From assembly GCA_947623915.1 (NCBI GenBank), contig CANQIB010000004.1, positions 107,295-171,294 of the forward strand: DNA of 64,000 bases. Reading direction: 5' to 3'. Position numbers and translations under genes: made by a program. The stretch is from an uncultured Ruminiclostridium sp. Its GTDB lineage: Bacteria; Bacillota; Clostridia; Oscillospirales; Ruminococcaceae. Shown here piece after piece: positions 56,405 through 64,000 of this stretch (positions are counted from its first letter, which is position 1; every line of letters begins with the position of its first letter). The notes under the pieces were generated by a model. It worked only from the letters and a program-made list of their open reading frames with translations, did not search any database and was not told the DNA's origin.

Positions 56405-58149
56405 AAAGAGAAGTATTGCTCGATTCTTTAGATTACATAAACGACGAATATATCGCGCAGGTCACGGAGCATATCGCCCAAACGTTTTCCGCGCGCAGCG
56501 GTATAAAGGCGTTTTGGAAGCCCGCCGCGGTCGCCGTGTGCGCGTTTTTGGCGATAGGTATAACGGCGTTCGGAGTTATAAACGTTCTGAGCGGCGGCAG
56601 GGGAAGAGAGTACCCCGTTTCTGGCGGCACGGTCAGCGTACCTCAGACGCAGTCTTTCGTTCCCGACGATTCCGGCTCCGTATCGGAGGAAAGCTCGGAA
56701 ACGTCCGTCGGATACGAGGAGCTTATCGGCAAGTCGGGATTTTTGGCTGATGTTGCCGACATAGGCTTTACGGTAGGAAATACAAGCCAATTATTTGAAG
56801 ACGATATGTACTTCGGCGGCTGGCCCGCCTATTACTACGATGACGAAGAAGCGGGCACGGAATACTTCTATCCTTATGCTGTCAAGATATACGAGGCGGA
56901 AAACTTTATAGCAAAATACGTTGAGAAAAATATCGCGGAGTCGGCGGACGAGGTACAAAAGTATTACGACCAACTGCCGAGCGACAGCGACGGGCTTGAC
57001 GCTTTCAGCTCACCTTGGGGCATGATAAAATATTTCGGATTGGAATACGACGAGCTGGCGCCCAAACTGGCTGAGTCCGGTATAGAGGGGCTTACCGATG
57101 AGGATATTCGGCTGTTCTTTGAGGGAACGCCGGAGGAATGTGCGGATAAGTTCCTGAGCAAATTCACTATCTATGAAAACGGCGTTGTATTTACCCCCAA
57201 GCGGTGGCTGCTCAAGTCGTTTGACGATATGGCAAAGGCTGCCGTGCTGCCCGCAATTCTCGAAGAAAAAGCGGCGGCGGTGAGGGAATTCCTCCCCGAC
57301 GCCGAATGGGCGGAGCCCGCGGAAAATACGGCGGAAATGTACGCTTACGTTTGGGAGGCAGCGGCAAACGACTTTAACTCAAAGGAAAAATTCGAGCTTG
57401 AGAGATTTTTGAAAAAATACGAGCCGCAGCTTTTGGAAAAGGTATATGACGAAAAGCATTTTAACGAGGAGATAGTACCCGCAAAGCTGACCGAGGAACA
57501 AAAAGACGTCGTTACCGAGGTGTACGAAAAATACACCGAGCTGGCGTATATATTTTTCAATAGGAATTTTGAGATAAAGGACCTTACCGAGCGGTTCAAG
57601 GGTACGGAATACGAGTTTGAACGCGTGATACTCGACAAAGACGACCTGCCCGACGAGCTGGTCGAAGCCTGCGACGGTCATTATCCGCAGAATTTCATAA
57701 AATACACCGGCTCGGCGGTAAATACCGAGGAAAAGCTGGACGCCGAAATGCGGAAATATTTCACCGAGGACTTTATAGAAAGCCTGTTCAAGGTAAATTA
57801 TATTGAGGGCGATTCGCTGCCTGAGATGGCGTATTATTACCGATGGGAGGAGGACGGCGCGGTATACAGGAACTGCCCTGAGGGCGGCATGACTCTCCCG
57901 CTCGGCGATGAGATAAACGTTTACGTCACCGACTACATTGAAACGGATACTTCCGTTACGATAAAGACGGCGCTGGACGAATCGGAAATATTCATCTCTC
58001 CCACCAACTCTTATGACTATGTTCATGCGGAGATAACCTTGGAGCGCGGCGAAAACGGCGAGCTGCGAATGAGCGGATATAAGTCCGACAGGAGCGACGA
58101 AACGTTGATAAACGAATTTTATCAAAAGGGAACGCTGCATCTCGACTAA
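56401..58149 (+). CDS. putative anti-sigma factor with one TM and a large extracytoplasmic region
   Basis: ATGA overlap with sigma gene; MKREVLLDSLDYINDEYIAQ N-terminus, TM around aa 40-65, 500+ aa acidic exterior. Confidence 0.65.
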   Translation: MKREVLLDSLDYINDEYIAQVTEHIAQTFSARSGIKAFWKPAAVAVCAFLAIGITAFGVINVLSGGRGREYPVSGGTVSVPQTQSFVPDDSGSVSEESSETSVGYEELIGKSGFLADVADIGFTVGNTSQLFEDDMYFGGWPAYYYDDEEAGTEYFYPYAVKIYEAENFIAKYVEKNIAESADEVQKYYDQLPSDSDGLDAFSSPWGMIKYFGLEYDELAPKLAESGIEGLTDEDIRLFFEGTPEECADKFLSKFTIYENGVVFTPKRWLLKSFDDMAKAAVLPAILEEKAAAVREFLPDAEWAEPAENTAEMYAYVWEAAANDFNSKEKFELERFLKKYEPQLLEKVYDEKHFNEEIVPAKLTEEQKDVVTEVYEKYTELAYIFFNRNFEIKDLTERFKGTEYEFERVILDKDDLPDELVEACDGHYPQNFIKYTGSAVNTEEKLDAEMRKYFTEDFIESLFKVNYIEGDSLPEMAYYYRWEEDGAVYRNCPEGGMTLPLGDEINVYVTDYIETDTSVTIKTALDESEIFISPTNSYDYVHAEITLERGENGELRMSGYKSDRSDETLINEFYQKGTLHLD

Positions 58150-58162
58150 ACGAATATTTTAT

Positions 58163-58193
58163 CCCCCTCAAACTTACACATTGTTTGAGGGGG
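58163..58193. terminator. intrinsic terminator between convergent genes
   Basis: CCCCCTCAAAC-ttacacatt-GTTTGAGGGGG. Confidence 0.75.
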
Positions 58194-58283
58194 AGCTTTT
58201 ATACAAAATGATCCCCCCGAACGAGTCGGGGGGACGTAAAACCTATTCTGTTTTCACTTTTCGGCTTTTATGGGATTGCTTTT

Positions 58284-61200
58284 TTACTTTTCGGGAGCGT
58301 AGTAGTCTACCAGACCCAGCAGATCGTCATATCTCTGCTTGGAGTTAGCTACCGCCTTGTCGAACAGTACGTTTGCTCTTTCGGGATTAGCACGCATGAG
58401 CGAGTTGTAACGAACCTCTCTCATCATGAATTCCTTGTAATCTCCTGTAGGAGCCTTGCTGTCCAGAGTGAACGGATTTGTTCCTTCGGGAGCGGCGGGG
58501 TTAAATCTGAACAGATGCCAGTAGCCTGCCTGTACAGCTTCCTTTTCAACCTTCTGCGCGATGGTAAGACCGCCCTTGATACCGTGGTTGATGCAGGGAG
58601 CGTAAGCTATTACCAGAGAAGGTCCGTCGTAAGCCTCAGCCTCGGCGATAGCCTTGAGGCATTGGTTCATGTCGGCGCCCATAGCTATCTGAGCGACATA
58701 TACATAACCGTACTTCATGGCGATGCCTGCGAGGTCTTTTTTCTTAACGTCCTTACCGCCTGCGGCAAACTGTGCAACGGCGCCGATGTTGGTAGCCTTG
58801 GACGCCTGTCCGCCGGTGTTGGAGTAAACTTCGGTATCGAATACGAATACGTTGACATTCTTGCCGGAAGCGAGAACATGGTCAACACCGCCGTATCCTA
58901 TATCGTATGCCCAGCCGTCGCCGCCGAAGATCCAGTTGGACTTCTTTGCAAGGTAATCCTTAGCCTTGAGTACCGCGAGCTTTTCGGGCTTGTCGCAGCT
59001 GCATGCCTCCAGAGCCTTTACCAGCTCCTCGGTAGCCTTTGCGTTAGCCTTGCCGTCGTTTGCGGTCTCAAAGTAAGCGTCTATCTTAGCCTTTACGTCG
59101 GGATTTTCAGCCTGCTCGTAAAGCGCCTTGAGCTGTGCCTGCGCTCTGCCTCTCAGGGTATCCTGAGCTATGAACATACCCAGACCGTATTCCGCGTTGT
59201 CCTCGAACAGCGAGTTGCCCCAAGCCGGACCCTTGCCTGCCTTGTTGACGGTGTAGGGAGTGGAGGGAGCGGAACCGCCCCAAATGGACGAGCAGCCGGT
59301 AGCGTTTGCAATGTACATTCTGTCGCCGAACAACTGGGTTATCAGCTTAGCGTAAGGAGTTTCGCCGCAGCCTGCGCACGCGCCGGAGAATTCCAACAGC
59401 GGCTGCTTGAACTGCGAGCCTTTAACGGTGGTCTCCTTGAATTTCTCGTGTACTTCGGGCTTATCCGAAACGGTCATAGCGTAATCGAAAGCGGCCTGAG
59501 CGTCCATCTGAGTTTCAAGCGGCTTCATTACCAGAGCCTTTTCCTTAGCGGGGCAGACCTGAGCGCACACGCCGCAGCCGGTGCAGTCGAGAACGGAAGT
59601 CACCATAGCGAACTTCATGCCGGGCAGACCGGTCGCGTCTTTAGCCTGAGTGCTTGCGGGAGCTTTTGCGGCTTCTTCCTCGTTAAGAACAACGGGGCGG
59701 ATAACCGCATGCGGGCAAACAAACGAGCACTGATTGCACTGTATGCAGTTTTCGGGTATCCACTGGGGAACGTCCACCGCGATGCCGCGCTTTTCGTAAG
59801 CGGCAGAGCCCTGCGGGAAAGTACCGTCCGCCATATCCACAAAGGTGGAAACGGGCAGCTTGTCGCCGCGCTGAGCGTTTACGGGGATAAGAATGTTGTT
59901 TACAAAATCAACAAGGTCTTTTCTGTCGCCCTGTGCAACGTTTACGGGGAGAGTACCCTCCGCGTCAGCCCACGATGCGGGAACGTCTACCTTGATGACC
60001 TCGCCTGCGCCTCTTTCGATAGCGGCGTAGTTCATGTTTACTATGTCATCGCCCTTCTTGGAGAACGATTTGTAAGCCGCCTGCTTCATGTATTCGATAG
60101 CCTGGTCGGCGGGAATGATGTTAGCAATGGAGAAGAACGCCGACTGAAGCACGGTGTTGGTCTTGTTGCCGAGTCCTATTTCCTTAGCTACCTTTATCGC
60201 GTTGATTATGTAGAAATTGATGTTGTTCTTTGCGATGTATGCCTTAACGGGTGCGGGGAGCTTTTCGTCCAGCTCGTCCACGCTCCATTGACAGTTGAGC
60301 AGGAAAGAACCGCCGGGGATAACGTCCTCAACCATATCGTACTTGTCGATGTAGGAGGGGTTGTGGCAGGCAACAAAGTTTGCCTTGTTTACAAAGTAAG
60401 TGGACTTGATGGGCGATTTACCGAAACGCAGATGCGAAATGGTAACGCCGCCGGACTTCTTGGAATCATATGCGAAGTATGCCTGCGCGTACATATCGGT
60501 GTGGTCGCCGATTATCTTGATGGAGTTCTTGTTAGCGCCGACAGTACCGTCAGAGCCGAGACCCCAGAACTTGCAGCAGGTAGTGCCTTCGGGAGTGGTG
60601 TTGGGGTTCTCGCCGATGGGCAGCGAAAGACCGGTAACGTCGTCTTCGATACCGATGGTAAATCTCATCTTGTCGGAGTTGTTGTATACCGCGATGATCT
60701 GAGCGGGGTTGCAGTCCTTAGAACCGAGACCGTAACGGCCGGTGTAAACGGGAACGTCGGTAAACTTGCCCGCCTGCTTGAGTGCGGCTACAACGTCAAG
60801 ATACAAAGGCTCGCCGAGCGCGCCGGGCTCCTTGGTCCTGTCAAGAACGGTTATCTTCTTGACGGTGGAGGGGATAGCGTCAACAAAAGCGTCTACCGAG
60901 AAAGGTCTGTAAAGTCTTACCTTTACAAGTCCGACCTTCTTGCCCTGAGCCGTCAGGTAGTCGATAGTCTCTTCGATGGTGTCGCATACCGAACCCATTG
61001 CAACTATAACCTGCTCTGCGTCGGGCGCGCCGTAGTAGTTGAACAGCTTGTAATCCGTTCCTATCTCGGCGTTTACCTTATCCATGTATTCCTGAACGAT
61101 AGCGGGAGTAGCGTCGTAGTATTTGTTGCTTGCTTCTCTTGCCTGGAAGAATATGTCGGGGTTCTGAGCGGTACCGTGAAGAACGGGATGTTCGGGGTTG

Positions 61201-61823
61201 AGCGCTCTGTTGCGGAATGCGTCTACCGCGTCATGGTCGATCATCTTGTCGAGAGTATCATAATCCCAAACTTCTATCTTCTGTATCTCGTGAGACGTTC
61301 TGAAACCGTCAAAGAAGTGCAGGAAAGGAACTCTTGCCTTATAAGTGGACAGATGCGCTACCGCGCCGAGGTCCATAACTTCCTGAGGATTGGTGGAGCA
61401 TAACATAGCGTAGCCGGTCTGACGGCAAGCGTATATGTCGCTGTGGTCGCCGAATATCGACAGCGCATGAGATGCTACCGCACGCGCCGATACATGGATA
61501 ACGCTGGGCAGCAACTCGCCCGCGATCTTGTACATATTCGGTATCATCAGCAGCAGACCCTGTGATGCGGTGTATGTGGTCGTGCAAGCTCCGGCGGCAA
61601 GTGAGCCGTGTACCGCACCGGCAGCGCCGGCTTCGGACTGCATTTCTACGACCTTTACTTCCTGTCCGTAGATATTCTTTCTTCCTGCCGTTGCCCAGGC
61701 GTCGGTAACCTCAGCCATAACGGAGGAAGGAGTTATGGGGTAAATAGCGGCAACGTCGGTAAACGCATATGAAACGTGACCGGCGGCGTTATTTCCGTCC
61801 ATAGTAAGTTTTTTTCTTCCCAT
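58284..61823 (-). CDS. nifJ: pyruvate:ferredoxin (flavodoxin) oxidoreductase
   Basis: GNNAAGHVSYAFTDVAAIYPITPSSVMAE, CIQCNQCSFVCPHAVIRP and CTGCGVCAQVCPAKEKAL ferredoxin clusters, GCAGCGETPY and GGDGWAYDIGYGG TPP region. Confidence 0.97.
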   Translation of the reverse strand: MGRKKLTMDGNNAAGHVSYAFTDVAAIYPITPSSVMAEVTDAWATAGRKNIYGQEVKVVEMQSEAGAAGAVHGSLAAGACTTTYTASQGLLLMIPNMYKIAGELLPSVIHVSARAVASHALSIFGDHSDIYACRQTGYAMLCSTNPQEVMDLGAVAHLSTYKARVPFLHFFDGFRTSHEIQKIEVWDYDTLDKMIDHDAVDAFRNRALNPEHPVLHGTAQNPDIFFQAREASNKYYDATPAIVQEYMDKVNAEIGTDYKLFNYYGAPDAEQVIVAMGSVCDTIEETIDYLTAQGKKVGLVKVRLYRPFSVDAFVDAIPSTVKKITVLDRTKEPGALGEPLYLDVVAALKQAGKFTDVPVYTGRYGLGSKDCNPAQIIAVYNNSDKMRFTIGIEDDVTGLSLPIGENPNTTPEGTTCCKFWGLGSDGTVGANKNSIKIIGDHTDMYAQAYFAYDSKKSGGVTISHLRFGKSPIKSTYFVNKANFVACHNPSYIDKYDMVEDVIPGGSFLLNCQWSVDELDEKLPAPVKAYIAKNNINFYIINAIKVAKEIGLGNKTNTVLQSAFFSIANIIPADQAIEYMKQAAYKSFSKKGDDIVNMNYAAIERGAGEVIKVDVPASWADAEGTLPVNVAQGDRKDLVDFVNNILIPVNAQRGDKLPVSTFVDMADGTFPQGSAAYEKRGIAVDVPQWIPENCIQCNQCSFVCPHAVIRPVVLNEEEAAKAPASTQAKDATGLPGMKFAMVTSVLDCTGCGVCAQVCPAKEKALVMKPLETQMDAQAAFDYAMTVSDKPEVHEKFKETTVKGSQFKQPLLEFSGACAGCGETPYAKLITQLFGDRMYIANATGCSSIWGGSAPSTPYTVNKAGKGPAWGNSLFEDNAEYGLGMFIAQDTLRGRAQAQLKALYEQAENPDVKAKIDAYFETANDGKANAKATEELVKALEACSCDKPEKLAVLKAKDYLAKKSNWIFGGDGWAYDIGYGGVDHVLASGKNVNVFVFDTEVYSNTGGQASKATNIGAVAQFAAGGKDVKKKDLAGIAMKYGYVYVAQIAMGADMNQCLKAIAEAEAYDGPSLVIAYAPCINHGIKGGLTIAQKVEKEAVQAGYWHLFRFNPAAPEGTNPFTLDSKAPTGDYKEFMMREVRYNSLMRANPERANVLFDKAVANSKQRYDDLLGLVDYYAPEK

Positions 61824-61882
61824 TGGAAATTGGCCTCCTTTAAATTTTGCATGGGCGGTTGTACCCATACTGAGTTACTGTA

Positions 61883-61911
61883 ATTATATCATAAATATGT
61901 ATCGCTGTCAA
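61883..61911 (-). promoter_or_regulatory. perfect-consensus sigma-A promoter for nifJ
   Basis: Reverse strand TTGACA-N17-TATAAT. Confidence 0.8.
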
Positions 61912-62004
61912 GCAGTCGGAGGGTAAGTTTTTCGCCGTTCTTGACGCGCACGGCGGTTTTTTCGCCCGAAAGAATGTTCAAAAGAAAAAATCACGCAAAA
62001 TATC

Positions 62005-62060
62005 TTTACAATCCGCGCAAAAAAAGGTATAATATTTTTGGGTGTTCGCGTTTAACGAAC
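62005..62060 (+). promoter_or_regulatory. promoter of flavodiiron gene with downstream dyad
   Basis: TTTACA-N17-TATAAT (62005-62033) and GTTCG-cgtttaa-CGAAC (62044-62060). Confidence 0.6.
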
Positions 62061-62091
62061 GCAAAAGTAAAATCGTATCAGGAGGAATATC

Positions 62092-63891
62092 ATGGAAGTA
62101 AGAGTTACCGATGATATAAAATACATCGGAGTAAACGATCACGAGATCGACCTGTTTGAAGGGCAGTATATCGTACCGAACGGCATGGCTTACAATTCCT
62201 ATGCCATACTTGACGAAAAAACGGCGATAATGGATACGGTGGATATACGCTTTACCCATCAATGGCTGGACAATATAAAGGCGGCTTTGGGCGAGCGCAG
62301 GCCGGATTATCTGATAGTACAGCATATGGAGCCGGATCACGCGGGAAACATCGCCAATTTTATGAACCTTTATCCCGAAGCGACGGTAGTCGCTTCCGCC
62401 AAGGCGTTCAACATGATGGCGCAGTTCTTCGGGACAGATTACGCCGACAGACGGATAGTAGCGGGGGAGGGAGACACGCTTTCCCTCGGAAAGCACACTC
62501 TTACCTTTGTGACCGCGCCGATGGTGCATTGGCCGGAGGTAATAGTCACATATGACGCCTGCGATAAGGTGCTGTTCTCCGCGGACGGATTCGGAAAATT
62601 CGGAGCGCTCGACGTGGACGAGGAATGGGACTGCGAGGCAAGACGGTATTACATCGGCATAGTCGGCAAGTACGGCGCACAGGTGCAGCGCCTGCTGAAA
62701 AAAGCCGCCGAGCTGGATATAAAAATAATTTGTCCTACTCACGGGCCGGTGCTTACCGACGATTTAGGACACTATATAGGACTTTACGATACATGGTCGT
62801 CCTACCGTCCCGAAACGGAGGGCATAATGATAGCCTACACCTCGGTATACGGACACACCAAAGAGGCAGTTCGGCTGCTTGCGGATAAATTGACCGCAAA
62901 GGGCTGTCCTAAAGTGGTAGTTACCGACCTTGCGCGGGAGGATATGGCGGAGGCGGTAGAGGACGCATTCCGATACAGCAAGCTGGTGCTTGCCACGACT
63001 ACCTACAACGCGGATATTTTCCCGTTCATGCGCACCTTTATCGAGCATCTTACCGAGCGCGGATATCAAAACCGCACCGTCGCTTTGATGGAAAACGGCT
63101 TGTGGGCGCCGCTCGCCGCAAAGACAATGCTTTCTATGCTTGAGCCTTGCAAAAACATCACATATGCCGCAACCACCGTAAAGCTGCTGTCCGCGCTGAA
63201 CGACGAGAGCCGCGCGCAGATAGAGGAGCTTTCGGACGAGCTGTGCAAGGACTATATCGCTCAGCACGGCGAAACGGCAAATAAGCAGGATATGTCGGCT
63301 TTGTTCAAGATAGGCTACGGGCTGTATGCCGTTACATCCAACGACGGCACAAAGGATAACGCGCTTATCGTAAACACCGTTACTCAGCTTACCGACAATC
63401 CCTACCGTATCGCGGTGAACATCAACAAAGCGAATTACTCCCATCACGTCATAAAGCAGACAGGAAAAATGAACGTCTGCTGCTTGTCGACCGACGCGCC
63501 GTTCAAGGTGTTTGAAACATTCGGCTTCCAAAGCGGAAGAGCGGCGGACAAATTCAAGGACAGCGGAGAGCTTTTGCGCTCCGATAACGGACTTGTTTTC
63601 CTGCCGAGATATATAAACGCTTTCATGTCGCTGAAGGTAGAGCAGTATGTGGATATGGGAACGCACGGTATGTTCATATGCAGCGTTACCGAGGCGAGAG
63701 TCATCTCCGACTCCGACACCATGTCCTACACCTATTACCAGAAGAACGTAAAGCCCAAGCCTCAGACCGAGGGCAAGAAAGGCTTTGTATGCAAGGTCTG
63801 CGGGTATATCTACGAGGGCGACGAGCTGCCGGACGACTTTATCTGTCCGTTGTGCAAGCACGGCGCGGCTGATTTCGAGCCTATCGTCTGA
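62092..63891 (+). CDS. flavodiiron protein with flavodoxin, flavin-reductase-like and rubredoxin domains
   Basis: Diiron HMEPDHAGN, flavodoxin (MIAYTSVYGHTKEAVRLLADKL), flavin reductase (LYAVTSNDGTKDNALIVNTVTQLTDNPYRIAVNINKANYSH), rubredoxin (FVCKVCGYIYEGDELPDDFICPLCKHGAADFEPI). Confidence 0.93.
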   Translation: MEVRVTDDIKYIGVNDHEIDLFEGQYIVPNGMAYNSYAILDEKTAIMDTVDIRFTHQWLDNIKAALGERRPDYLIVQHMEPDHAGNIANFMNLYPEATVVASAKAFNMMAQFFGTDYADRRIVAGEGDTLSLGKHTLTFVTAPMVHWPEVIVTYDACDKVLFSADGFGKFGALDVDEEWDCEARRYYIGIVGKYGAQVQRLLKKAAELDIKIICPTHGPVLTDDLGHYIGLYDTWSSYRPETEGIMIAYTSVYGHTKEAVRLLADKLTAKGCPKVVVTDLAREDMAEAVEDAFRYSKLVLATTTYNADIFPFMRTFIEHLTERGYQNRTVALMENGLWAPLAAKTMLSMLEPCKNITYAATTVKLLSALNDESRAQIEELSDELCKDYIAQHGETANKQDMSALFKIGYGLYAVTSNDGTKDNALIVNTVTQLTDNPYRIAVNINKANYSHHVIKQTGKMNVCCLSTDAPFKVFETFGFQSGRAADKFKDSGELLRSDNGLVFLPRYINAFMSLKVEQYVDMGTHGMFICSVTEARVISDSDTMSYTYYQKNVKPKPQTEGKKGFVCKVCGYIYEGDELPDDFICPLCKHGAADFEPIV

Positions 63892-63924
63892 GCAAAATAA
63901 ACAATAAAAAGCACCGCCGATGGT

Positions 63925-64000
63925 GAACTGAACCAGTAAAAAAGAACAGTGACAAAAAAGACCTCCTATGGTATAATAGAAACATAGGAGGTTTTGTTAT
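63925..64000 (+). mobile_element. putative 5' end of an IS3-like insertion sequence (transposase start at or beyond window edge)
   Basis: TGAACTGAACC..GAACAGTGACA end resembles IS3/IS150-group inverted repeats (from memory, not aligned); GTGACA-N17-TATAAT promoter, GGAGG and ATG beginning at 63999. Confidence 0.5.
63961..63992 (+). promoter_or_regulatory. hairpin sequestering RBS with promoter -10 box in its loop
   Basis: ACCTCCTATG-gTATAATagaaa-CATAGGAGGT perfect 10-bp stem. Confidence 0.8.

Noticed and set aside
58515-61403. 962-aa open frame on the strand opposite nifJ
   Set aside because: Exactly antisense to a highly conserved enzyme; composition driven by codon bias of the real gene, no RBS or recognisable domain.

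Overview
The window is a chromosomal segment of a spore-forming, probably anaerobic Firmicute (Clostridia, Oscillospiraceae-like by gene content; taxonomy is inference). It is mostly housekeeping: ftsH-hpt-tilS-dnaB-rplI-gdpP-rnj (minus strand), cdaA-cdaR-mscS, a six-gene operon with two MoxR/DUF58 pairs plus a transglutaminase-like protein, rnr, mscL, a paired M16 peptidase locus, lgt-folD, rpmG-secE-nusG-rplK-rplA, aroA-aroC, a flippase-mazG-hup-S4-yabP-yabQ-divIC cluster, sipL-spoIVA-spoIVB, an ECF sigma/anti-sigma-like pair, pyruvate:ferredoxin oxidoreductase and a four-domain flavodiiron protein. No tRNA, rRNA, CRISPR or prophage was seen. The most interesting signals are non-coding: (i) two copies of a modular, hairpin-rich intergenic element (about 13406-13716 and 16951-17214), one enclosed by a 28-bp perfect terminal inverted repeat and both carrying exchangeable stem-loop cassettes; (ii) the 5' end of a putative IS3-like element at the right edge, with its promoter -10 box in the loop of a hairpin whose 3' arm masks the ribosome-binding site; (iii) a consensus-promoter/terminator-bounded ~135-nt orphan transcript (31466-31600) with a CU-rich anti-Shine-Dalgarno stretch; (iv) a long structured leader upstream of RNase J. 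All calls come from reading the sequence and the supplied ORF track; no database search was run.
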